A stretch of DNA of 15,140 nt from JAAYYM01 sp964483395 (lineage in GTDB: Bacteria > Bacillota > Clostridia > Lachnospirales > Lachnospiraceae), in NCBI GenBank assembly GCA_964483395.1, contig CAZABT010000065.1, forward strand, positions 1 through 15,140, in the 5' to 3' direction. Within the stretch, counting starts at the first letter, position 1; every line of letters begins with the position of its first letter. This document shows positions 1 through 6,421 of this stretch, piece by piece. The translations under genes and the position numbers were made by a program. Below the pieces are notes generated by a model, which was given only the letters and a program-made list of their open reading frames with translations, searched no databases and was not told where the DNA came from.

Positions 1-619
1 TATGAATTGGATTTCCAATTTCGGAAAACTTTTCTTCATATTCTGTCATTACATTTCCTGCACACAATTCCTTGTTATGATGCAAATCATGTGTCATTGC
101 ATCAAGCTTCCACCCTGCTGGTTCTATTTCCTCCAGTGCAAACGCAAATAATCCCTCATTGTCTGTCTTAAATTCAACAACTCCATCCGGCTTCAGAATC
201 TGATCATAGCGCTTTAAAAATTCTCTGGACGGTAAACGGCGCTTTGCATGTCTGTCTTTTGGCCATGGGTCGGAAAAATTTAAATAAATCCTGCTGACTT
301 CATCCTGTGCAAATACATCGCAGATATATTCTGCATTCATACGAATAAATTTCACATTTGGCAATGGATTCTCTTCCATCTTCTGTATTGCACGCAGCAG
401 TACCGTTGAATACTTTTCGATCCCGATATAATTGATTTGTGGGTTCTGCTCGGCCAATGCCATAAGAAAACGGCCCTTCCCCATTCCAATCTCTATTTCT
501 ATTTCATTATGATTTCCAAATACTTCATTCCACTTACCCTTGCAAGTAGTTTCTTCATGCACTACATATTCATTTGCTGCAATCATTTCTCTGGAACCCG
601 TTACATTTTTTAACCGCAT
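1..619 (-). CDS. trmB: tRNA (guanine-N7-)-methyltransferase TrmB, 3' end cut by window edge
   Basis: TrmB transfers a methyl group from S-adenosylmethionine to N7 of G46 in the variable loop of tRNA, in the cytosol. 206 residues are visible. The N-terminus reads MRLKNVTGSREMI. The SAM-binding motif IEIGMGKG is near residues 42-49. The family signature NFSDPWPKDRHAKRRLP is at 114-130, and FKTDNEG follows near 150-156. Family members are usually around 215 residues, so only a few C-terminal codons are missing to the left. I chose the ATG at 619 over the in-frame ATG at 625. AGGTG lies 6 bases before 619, and MRL is the usual TrmB beginning. The gene is divergent from the carboxypeptidase gene, 141 bases away. 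Family assignment is very secure from the signature motif. Confidence 0.96.
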   Translation of the reverse strand, partial: MRLKNVTGSREMIAANEYVVHEETTCKGKWNEVFGNHNEIEIEIGMGKGRFLMALAEQNPQINYIGIEKYSTVLLRAIQKMEENPLPNVKFIRMNAEYICDVFAQDEVSRIYLNFSDPWPKDRHAKRRLPSREFLKRYDQILKPDGVVEFKTDNEGLFAFALEEIEPAGWKLDAMTHDLHHNKELCAGNVMTEYEEKFSEIGNPIH

Positions 620-724
620 CTGCATCACCTGTATTGATCGTTGTTTAATCATTCTACACTATATTCTGATAAAAGGAAAGAATTGATTCATAAATTATAT
701 CTTCGTTTTTTGTACAAAATAGTG

Positions 725-730
725 TATGAT
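725..730 (+). promoter_or_regulatory. Candidate -10 element for the carboxypeptidase gene
   Basis: TATGAT matches a sigma-A type -10 box. A start site near 737 would leave a short leader before the AAGGGG ribosome binding site at 748-753. No convincing -35 is seen at 17 bases spacing (TTCGTT at 702-707 is poor). The 12-base context TAGTGTATGATA (720-731) recurs exactly upstream of the histidine kinase gene on the other strand. The minus strand has TATAAT at 694-699, a possible -10 for trmB, also without a good -35. Confidence 0.4.
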
Positions 731-760
731 AGTGAAGAACTAAGATTAAGGGGATTTTTT

Positions 761-2212
761 ATGTATAACAGATATCAGAAAAAAATATTATGCATTATTT
801 TGGTCATTGTCTTTACCATCATCCATTCCGCACCTGCTTATGCTGTTCTCATGCCCTCTACGCTGACACAGGCTGAAGAGGCTGAGATGCGCAAGAGCCT
901 GCCCGTTCAGACTAATCTGATCGAAAACTGGCCACAGGGGCCCGCAATCGGTGCTGCCTCTGCTATTTTGATGGATGCGGATACCGGTGTCATATTGTAT
1001 GAAAAAAATGTTCATGAAAAATTATATCCTGCCAGTACAACAAAGCTTTTAACCTCTTTGATTGCTTGTGAAAACTCAACCATGGATGAAATTGTTACTT
1101 TCTCCAATGATGCAATCTTCGGAATAGAACGTAATTCCAGTCATATTGGCATTGACGTAGGAGAACAGCTTACCATGGAGCAATGTCTGTACGGCATTCT
1201 GCTTGGCTCTGCAAATGAAGTGGCTTACGCGGTTGCAGAGCATGTAGGTGGCGATTTGGCTTCCTTTGTACAGATGATGAATGACCGGGCTGCTGCTATT
1301 GGATGTACGGAAACACATTTTTCTAATGCAAACGGACTGCCTGACGAAAATCATTATACCACAGCTTATGATCTGGCTCTGATCGCACGTGAATGCTATA
1401 AAAATGAGATTATTGCAAAAATATCCGGAACAACCAGATACACCATTCCTCCTACAAATATTCAAGCTGAAGAAAGACCATTAACAAACCACCATTTATT
1501 ATTACCCGGGTTAAAATACGAATATGAATATATTGTCGGCGGTAAAACCGGATATACTGATGAAGCACGGCAAACACTTGTTAGCTGTGCCGAAAAGGAT
1601 GGACTGCGATTGATTTGTGTTATCATGAAAGAAGAAAGTCCGAACCAATTCCTTGATACGATCGAACTTTTTGATTATGGCTTTGAAAGCTTTCAAACTA
1701 TGAATATTGCTGCAAATGAAACAGGCTATACGATGGATAGTGATAATTTTTTCCGTACAAATATGGATATTCTGGGAAGCTCCAAACCATTATTAACAAT
1801 TAATACCTCCGGTAATATATTACTTCCAAAAACTGCTGCCTTTACTGATGCTGTGCCACAAATTGAATATACAACGCAGAATGAACATTCTGTGGCAACT
1901 CTTTCTTATTACTTTGGAGATGCATATGTTGGTTCTACCTCCATTGACTATGTGACGGATCAAACTGCAGATTTTGAGTTTTCTAAAATCATAAATGATA
2001 CAGGCGGCACTGTCCCACAGCCGGTAGAGCGAGAGACAAAAACGATTTTTGTAAATGTAAAAATTGTGGTAATTGTCATTCTTTCTATTATAGGCATCAT
2101 CTTTATTATGTTTGTAGTTCGTGCGATCATAAATAATGTTTATTTTTCCAAGAAAAAAAGGCGTAAAAAACGCCGCCGCTATCCATCTCGATATGATCAT
2201 CTTAAATTTTAG
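761..2212 (+). CDS. D-alanyl-D-alanine carboxypeptidase (DacF/PBP5-like, peptidase S11), membrane-anchored
   Basis: This is a low-molecular-weight penicillin-binding protein. It trims the terminal D-Ala from peptidoglycan stem pentapeptides outside the cell. From ATG 761 (AAGGGG SD 7 bases upstream) it has 483 residues. A signal peptide is followed by an AYA cleavage site near residue 28. The serine-acyl-enzyme motifs are all present: S92-T-T-K95 (SxxK), S150-A-N152 (SxN) and K262-T-G264 (KTG). A linker region follows, then a C-terminal membrane helix at about 433-454 and a very basic tail (KKKRRKKRRR). Typical DacA/DacF enzymes end in an amphipathic anchor helix, so the true membrane helix with basic tail is a variation. 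The open frame could extend upstream to 641, but that part has no SD and would bury the signal peptide. It is the only plus-strand gene here and shares a terminator with the convergent exonuclease gene. Confidence 0.93.
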   Translation: MYNRYQKKILCIILVIVFTIIHSAPAYAVLMPSTLTQAEEAEMRKSLPVQTNLIENWPQGPAIGAASAILMDADTGVILYEKNVHEKLYPASTTKLLTSLIACENSTMDEIVTFSNDAIFGIERNSSHIGIDVGEQLTMEQCLYGILLGSANEVAYAVAEHVGGDLASFVQMMNDRAAAIGCTETHFSNANGLPDENHYTTAYDLALIARECYKNEIIAKISGTTRYTIPPTNIQAEERPLTNHHLLLPGLKYEYEYIVGGKTGYTDEARQTLVSCAEKDGLRLICVIMKEESPNQFLDTIELFDYGFESFQTMNIAANETGYTMDSDNFFRTNMDILGSSKPLLTINTSGNILLPKTAAFTDAVPQIEYTTQNEHSVATLSYYFGDAYVGSTSIDYVTDQTADFEFSKIINDTGGTVPQPVERETKTIFVNVKIVVIVILSIIGIIFIMFVVRAIINNVYFSKKKRRKKRRRYPSRYDHLKF

Positions 2213-2215
2213 ATC

Positions 2216-2251
2216 AAAAAAAGGAAATGACTCAAATCATTTCCTTTTTTT
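2216..2251. terminator. Bidirectional intrinsic terminator between convergent genes
   Basis: A perfect 15-bp stem (2216-2230 with 2237-2251) encloses the 6-base loop CTCAAA. Each arm has seven A/T pairs at its base and GGAAATGA/TCATTTCC inside. This gives a T-run at the 3' side on both strands, so it can stop the carboxypeptidase transcript (+) and the exonuclease transcript (-). The exonuclease stop codon (2232-2234) lies in the loop, and its last codons form one arm. Confidence 0.9.
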
Positions 2252-3191
2252 GTTTTCTCTTTTCTGAGCGTTGTAATCGAAGCTTTTCTTGTTTTTCCTG
2301 AATTAATTCTGCATCCTCCGGTGACACCAGCTTTAAAGTTTTGACGACATATATGTTACCGTCCTCTGCTCTTTTCATGCGAGCTTTCCCTTTTAAATAT
2401 CCATGCTTCTTACAATATGATAAGCTGTAATAATGCTTTCCGTTTACAGAGAACCATTTGATGTTCTTCTTTGTTCTCCTTCCACATACATAACACCTTG
2501 TATTAGAAACCTCTCTATCTGATATTGCTTTCGTTTTATCTTCAAATTCACGGGATATGTATTTAGAATAGGTTGGAAAGGTTTTATGTATTTCTTCTCT
2601 TTTGTTTCTCGGAATCATGAAAATATCATAAGAAACATATTTCTCTACTTCTTTATTTTGTATTTGCGCATATACCTTTGCGGTATAGTATGCATCACTA
2701 AATGCCCTGTGAAATGGAATATCTTTTTCAATATTCAAATAGTCTACAGCATACTCAAGCGCTCTTCTGATCTTCCGGTCTTCATATGCAAAAGAAAAGA
2801 ACTTCTGAATATCATAATAAAGCAATGGACCCTTTGTAATCTCATCCATCCCGTAATAGCAAAGATTACGCTGCAGCTCCGTCAAATCGAGCGTTCCCCA
2901 GGTACAGAAGATATAGTTCTTACCACACCATTTCAGGAATTCTCCGGCAACCTCCGAAAAGGGTTTTCCATTGTCCAGTTCTTCCTTATTTATATGGATG
3001 ATCTTCGTAGTCATATAGTGAATGGTCTGATAGATTTGCGGTTTAATCACTTGATTAAATTCGCCTATTATCTCTTTTTTATCATTTAACTTGACTGCGC
3101 CAATCTCTACTATTTCAAAGGGAAGTCCATAATCCTTATCCCTCTTATCAGAGGACTGATTCCATTCCAAGTCAAACACAATATAATTCAT
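2232..3191 (-). CDS. DEDDh 3'-5' exonuclease (KapD/Eri-1-like) with C-terminal Zn-finger-like tail
   Basis: The 319-residue protein starts with an RNase T/DnaQ-fold exonuclease domain. Exo I is D7-x-E9 in FDLEWNQ. Exo II is probably D102 in TLDLTELQ. Exo III is H161 with D166 in FHRAFSDA. This is the full DEDDh set for two-metal hydrolysis of DNA or RNA 3' ends. The spacing resembles the KapD/ERI-1 branch more than polymerase proofreading subunits. After residue 230 there is a possible zinc site, C233-x2-C236 and C260-x2-H263, then a lysine- and arginine-rich helix (about 290-319) likely to bind nucleic acid. ATG 3191 has an AGAGGA SD 7-8 bases upstream. It lies 24 bases after the P-loop kinase gene and is probably co-transcribed with it. 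The natural substrate cannot be told from sequence. RNA or small structured ends are plausible by analogy with ERI-1. Confidence 0.85.
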   Translation of the reverse strand: MNYIVFDLEWNQSSDKRDKDYGLPFEIVEIGAVKLNDKKEIIGEFNQVIKPQIYQTIHYMTTKIIHINKEELDNGKPFSEVAGEFLKWCGKNYIFCTWGTLDLTELQRNLCYYGMDEITKGPLLYYDIQKFFSFAYEDRKIRRALEYAVDYLNIEKDIPFHRAFSDAYYTAKVYAQIQNKEVEKYVSYDIFMIPRNKREEIHKTFPTYSKYISREFEDKTKAISDREVSNTRCYVCGRRTKKNIKWFSVNGKHYYSLSYCKKHGYLKGKARMKRAEDGNIYVVKTLKLVSPEDAELIQEKQEKLRLQRSEKRKQKKEMI

Positions 3192-3215
3192 ATGTTTTTC
3201 CTCTGGATTTCTGTC

Positions 3216-3761
3216 TTATAACAATTTGATAAAATCAAGTGTTGCCTGCTTTAAATCGTCTTCACTGCCTGAATTCATAATAAAATGATCTGCCATGGCA
3301 ATTGGACCACCTTTTTCAAGGTTTTCAATCTCGGCAATATCTCTTGCCTCTGCCTGTTCATTGGTCAACGGACGTATCTCTCTTGTTGTCAGACGATGAT
3401 AGCGATCCTTTTTTTGTGTAATGACTGCAAGTACAATAAAGTCAGTATCTAAATGCTTTTTTAAATAAATATACTCAGACCAGGAATATAATCCGTCCAA
3501 GACCGTATTTGCAGATTGTACATCCCTCTGTATGATAGGCAACAGCTTCTTAGCATATGCATCCGGTCCTAATTCCTTTCTAAGACCTTCCCTTATCATC
3601 TTCTCATTTTCCGGAGTAACCGCCATATTTCTTTCCGCCAGTGTGTCCATGGTAATCTTTCCAAAATATTCCATGTTCCAGCCCTGTTCAACAAATGTAC
3701 CTGTCACAACAGATTTACCGGAACCGCACATTCCAACGATTGCAACTATTTTATTCTGCAT
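3216..3761 (-). CDS. P-loop nucleotide kinase/ATPase, dephospho-CoA-kinase/UPF0200-like
   Basis: This 181-residue protein has a Walker A loop GMCGSGKS at residues 10-17 straight after a hydrophobic first strand (KIVAIV). It also has a TREIRPLTNEQAEARD segment and a C-terminal ADHFIMNSGS stretch. In kinases of the dephospho-CoA kinase/adenylate kinase type, the first is like a lid/arginine region and the second like the final strand AD-x-(V/I)-x-N-x-G. The layout also recalls the UPF0200 family of archaeal P-loop proteins. It is not a standard CoaE, whose loop is usually GxxGSGKS after LTGG, and the substrate is unknown. ATG 3761 has GGAGGA 8 bases upstream. It lies between tRNA-Arg and the exonuclease gene, with 24 bases to the latter, so the two are likely a pair. 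P-loop fold sure; exact function uncertain. Confidence 0.75.
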   Translation of the reverse strand: MQNKIVAIVGMCGSGKSVVTGTFVEQGWNMEYFGKITMDTLAERNMAVTPENEKMIREGLRKELGPDAYAKKLLPIIQRDVQSANTVLDGLYSWSEYIYLKKHLDTDFIVLAVITQKKDRYHRLTTREIRPLTNEQAEARDIAEIENLEKGGPIAMADHFIMNSGSEDDLKQATLDFIKLL

Positions 3762-3806
3762 AGATGTCTTCCTCCAATTGATTGTCTTGATACAATCCTT
3801 TTAGAA

Positions 3807-3878
3807 TGCTCCCAGTAGGAATCGAACCTACAACTAGCCCTTAGGAGGGGCTTGTTATATCCATTTAACTATGGAAGC
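3807..3878 (-). tRNA. tRNA-Arg (anticodon CCT, reads AGG)
   Basis: The reverse strand folds into a full 72-base cloverleaf. The acceptor is GCTTCCA/TGGGAGC (7 bp, one G-T). The D stem is GTTA/TAAC. The anticodon stem AGCCC/GGGCT has loop CTCCTAA, giving anticodon CCT. The variable loop is AGTT. The T arm is GTAGG-TTCGATT-CCTAC, and the discriminator base is A. The 3' CCA is not encoded. The tRNA begins only 6 bases after the DUF3881 stop codon on the same strand, so it is probably co-transcribed with, or processed from, the protein-coding transcript. No clear terminator with a T-run follows it. Confidence 0.95.
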
Positions 3879-3884
3879 GTTTGC

Positions 3885-4769
3885 TTATCGTGTGGGAAAA
3901 TTAATCTTTCCCTGCAGCCACACCGTACCCTTAAATCTTCTTCCGATCTGTGGCTCGCCGAGCATATCCAGCTTATTGATGCAGATATCAAATAATAATT
4001 CATTACAGTTTAATGTGATCACATATACCTCTTCACCTGTAAGAATATTTTCAACCAATTCAAAGTCTTCTATTTCTCCAAGTATAGAGTACTGATCACA
4101 TTCTACACCATATGGCATGAAATAGGAATCCACTAATGAAAAAATATCTTCTTTTAATATCTTTCTGGAAATCATTGTATAAGTATCAATGTCTTCCAAG
4201 GTAAGACTTTCTATCGCCTCTTCATCACCCTGTCGCGCTGCTGCTATTAATTGCTTTCTGTTATTTGCTGCTCTCTGTACTTTCTTCTTTTCTTTTTCAT
4301 TTTTATTAATTGGCAGCATAATCTTACCCTGCAATGATAAACCTGATAATGTTACAGATGTATTTTGACACGGAATTCTGTTATCTGCTCTTTCCTTCAC
4401 GTAATCCAGTACATTTTGCAAATAGAAAATCAATGAAACTCCAACACGTATGTCATCACATACTCCTGCATAAGTTTCCTTCTCTGCATGTCTTTCTACT
4501 GTAATATCTTCTTCGGTGTTAATATGAACTCCTCTGCAATACGGAAAACAAAATTCATACGTGAATACGTTTTCCGAATCAAATTCCCCTCTAACTGAAA
4601 GGCCAATGGAATCTGCAAAATCCATACTATATTGTGCAATCACGCTTTCAGGAGATGTCTCAACAAAGTCCTTCTCTGTTGCTCCTGCAACCACCTTATC
4701 CAGAATAATCTTCAATTGTTTTTTACTATTAATCTCACTAAATCCGATTGCTCGCAAATATTGATGCAA
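3885..4769 (-). CDS. DUF3881 family protein, function unknown
   Basis: The 294-residue protein starts MHQYLRAIGFSEI, which I recognise as the beginning of the DUF3881 family common in Lachnospiraceae. It has no signal peptide, membrane segment or catalytic motif that I can name, so it should be cytosolic. A charged helical stretch (NKNEKEKKKVQRAANNRKQ, about 154-172) separates an N-terminal part from a C-terminal part. The C-terminal half (about 185-294) has alternating strands ending in RRFKGTVWLQGKINF. The start is TTG at 4769. It is supported by GAGGTG at 4777-4782, 7 bases upstream, and by the family N-terminus. The first in-frame ATG would delete about 48 residues. The SD overlaps the stop codon of the HD-GYP gene, suggesting translational coupling. 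tRNA-Arg follows at 6 bases. Confidence 0.8.
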   Translation of the reverse strand: MHQYLRAIGFSEINSKKQLKIILDKVVAGATEKDFVETSPESVIAQYSMDFADSIGLSVRGEFDSENVFTYEFCFPYCRGVHINTEEDITVERHAEKETYAGVCDDIRVGVSLIFYLQNVLDYVKERADNRIPCQNTSVTLSGLSLQGKIMLPINKNEKEKKKVQRAANNRKQLIAAARQGDEEAIESLTLEDIDTYTMISRKILKEDIFSLVDSYFMPYGVECDQYSILGEIEDFELVENILTGEEVYVITLNCNELLFDICINKLDMLGEPQIGRRFKGTVWLQGKINFPTR

Positions 4770-4776
4770 CGGAATT

Positions 4777-4783
4777 CACCTCA
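4777..4783 (-). promoter_or_regulatory. Ribosome binding site overlapping a stop codon; decides the TTG start
   Basis: The minus strand reads TGAGGTG. TGA (4783-4781) ends the HD-GYP gene, and GAGGTG (4782-4777) is the SD of the next gene, 7 bases before TTG 4769. A ribosome ending on the first gene sits on the SD of the second, a common set-up for coupled translation. Confidence 0.7.
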
Positions 4784-5839
4784 CTCGCTGATAACTTCTT
4801 CAATAAATATATGGTGTACCTCTACCATATTGATAATTACTTTTTTCTTATAAGCATTTCCGTCTTTGTCAAAAAGCATACGAAGAATCGGTCTTTCCGT
4901 AAAATGCTCATTCTGTCCGATTACCATTCCTATTTCTCCTTCATTGGTTCTGACCTTGGTTCCTGAAGGATATGCTGCAATAAAATCCAAAAAGATATCA
5001 ATGACCTTTCCGTCAAAATAAACATCCTTATAAGTCTTTAAATACTCTATGGCTTCCTGCACCTTAACCCGCTCACATCCTATGCCGCAAATCAATTCAT
5101 CAAATGTGTCACAGACTGATACAATACGGTTTTCTGTAGAAATGTTTTTGAGCTTCAGCGGAAATCCGGAGCCATCCAGTCTTTCATGATGAAACAGCAA
5201 AATCTTCTTAGCAACATCACTCATCCAGCTTTCCTTTTCCACAGATGAAAAGCCATAAACAGTATGCTTTTTATATTCAAACAGATTTTCCGGAGATAAA
5301 GAATCTATTGGAATGTTTGTGTATGGAACAGAAATATAGCGCAATCCCAAATCATGAATTAAACTTCCAATTCCCAAATCATATACGATGTTCTGCGGCA
5401 TATTCATCTTTAATGCCGTTAAAATGGATAACGCACATACACTTACGCAATGATCATATATATCTGCACTACGTTCTCTGATTTCATATACTTTTTCTAT
5501 TACTTCTTCTTTTTCCAGAATATTTTCAATAATTTCTTCTGCTGTATCGCTGATTTCAGAAAGGCCAAAATTATCTTTGTATATATGTTTTTCCAATACA
5601 GCCTTTACTTTTTCCTTACAGACCGTTCTTACTTCTTCCTTTATAATTTCGTCAGGCTTTTCATCCGGAACATCATTTTCAAAAATATAGACTTCTTCTA
5701 TTCCCAGCTCCATCAGCTTATCAATGTATTCCTTCTTTAAATAAGTCCCTTCATACATTAACATCTGATTGATTCCAAGCACAATCGGCTTACCAAGACA
5801 TTCACCACCGGTAAGGTTCTTTACTTTTTCCAGTTTCAT
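4781..5839 (-). CDS. HD-GYP-type phosphohydrolase (possible cyclic-di-GMP phosphodiesterase)
   Basis: The 352-residue protein has an N-terminal segment (about 1-60; GKPIVLGINQMLMYEGTYL) of a kind often found before HD-GYP domains. A charged helical linker and an HD-GYP domain at about 120-290 follow. Likely metal ligands are all present: H130, H162-D163, H192, H217-H218 (HHERLDGSGFP) and D244. Two canonical positions differ. HDxGK is HDLGL, with leucine at 166 instead of lysine, and GYP is GFP. The C-terminal part (about 289-345; YPSGTKVRTNEGEIG) is a small beta extension also seen in this family. No membrane helix or receiver domain is visible. It may hydrolyse c-di-GMP, but the missing lysine leaves activity open. 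ATG 5839 has GGAG about 7 bases upstream. It lies in the same run as parAB, DUF4446 and DUF3881. Confidence 0.85.
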   Translation of the reverse strand: MKLEKVKNLTGGECLGKPIVLGINQMLMYEGTYLKKEYIDKLMELGIEEVYIFENDVPDEKPDEIIKEEVRTVCKEKVKAVLEKHIYKDNFGLSEISDTAEEIIENILEKEEVIEKVYEIRERSADIYDHCVSVCALSILTALKMNMPQNIVYDLGIGSLIHDLGLRYISVPYTNIPIDSLSPENLFEYKKHTVYGFSSVEKESWMSDVAKKILLFHHERLDGSGFPLKLKNISTENRIVSVCDTFDELICGIGCERVKVQEAIEYLKTYKDVYFDGKVIDIFLDFIAAYPSGTKVRTNEGEIGMVIGQNEHFTERPILRMLFDKDGNAYKKKVIINMVEVHHIFIEEVISE

Positions 5840-5864
5840 TTATATTCTCCACTCTCGATTATAC

Positions 5865-6392
5865 CTATTCGATTTCTTCTGTCTCATATTGAAGAGCCTG
5901 TGCTAAAGCAATCTCCTCTTCTTCTCCGAGTGAAATAGCGCTATTGCCACGATTAATATCCTTTACATATACATAACAGCCCTCACTACTATGTACTGAG
6001 TTTATTATAAATCCATTTTTCCTATCATTCAACAGTGCAACAGAAAAACTTAATTTTCCACCCATTTCTTTAAATGCATCATACTTTACAACACCAAGTC
6101 TTTGATAGGTATCCTTTACATGATCTGCTATTTTCGCAATATCTCTCTTATTTTTATCGGCCGTCATCTTTAGAAATTCAATATCATCAAATAAACTTCC
6201 TATCTGCTGCTCCATACTTCTTCCTTTTTTGCCCTTCATAAATATTATGTAGGCTTCCTGCAGACGAGAATATTTTACAAGTAATACAATCAACATTGTT
6301 AATACAATACAAAAAAGAATCAATAATATTATAAAAAGGATTCCGGGGTCCATATTTCCCATACCCATTGCTGTAAAAACCTTACTGTTCAT
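5865..6392 (-). CDS. DUF4446 family protein with one membrane helix
   Basis: 175 residues from ATG 6392. A short N-terminus is followed by a single transmembrane helix (about 18-39) and a basic turn (KGKKGR, about 54-59). A helical, probably coiled-coil stretch runs over about 60-97. The DUF4446 core follows: VVKYDAF near 101-107, MGGKLSFSVALLNDRKNG near 110-127, then NSVHSSEGCYVYVKDI. The usual place for this family is just downstream of parB in Clostridia, as here (29 bases after the parB stop). No catalytic motif is visible. With most of the protein cytosolic, it could be a membrane anchor or scaffold, but that is inference. The frame extends to a TTG at 6413. I prefer 6392 because AGGAG precedes it by 11 bases and the TTG has no SD. 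Confidence 0.83.
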   Translation of the reverse strand: MNSKVFTAMGMGNMDPGILFIILLILFCIVLTMLIVLLVKYSRLQEAYIIFMKGKKGRSMEQQIGSLFDDIEFLKMTADKNKRDIAKIADHVKDTYQRLGVVKYDAFKEMGGKLSFSVALLNDRKNGFIINSVHSSEGCYVYVKDINRGNSAISLGEEEEIALAQALQYETEEIE

Positions 6393-6421
6393 TTTTTCAT
6401 TTGCTCCTCTCAAAATACGAA

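Noticed and set aside
710..717. Palindrome TTGTACAA in the trmB/dac gap as an operator
   Set aside because: Eight bases is short and such palindromes are common in AT-rich DNA. There is no second copy nearby.
641..760. Upstream extension of the carboxypeptidase frame (TTG at 641)
   Set aside because: No SD, it would place 40 residues ahead of a clear signal peptide, and ATG 761 has AAGGGG at good spacing.
788..2200. Minus-strand open frames inside the carboxypeptidase gene and similar opposite-strand frames inside other genes
   Set aside because: They are antisense to well-supported genes, lack SD sequences and recognisable domains, and are rich in Cys/Phe/Ser typical of shadow frames.
3780..3797. 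Small hairpin (GATTGT/ACAATC) after the tRNA as a terminator
   Set aside because: Only 6 bp, AT-rich, and no T-run follows on the minus strand. It is more likely a chance pairing or a processing feature.
3807..3878. tRNA-Arg as an attachment site of an integrated element
   Set aside because: No integrase, no direct repeat of the tRNA 3' end seen, and flanking genes look like core genes on both sides.
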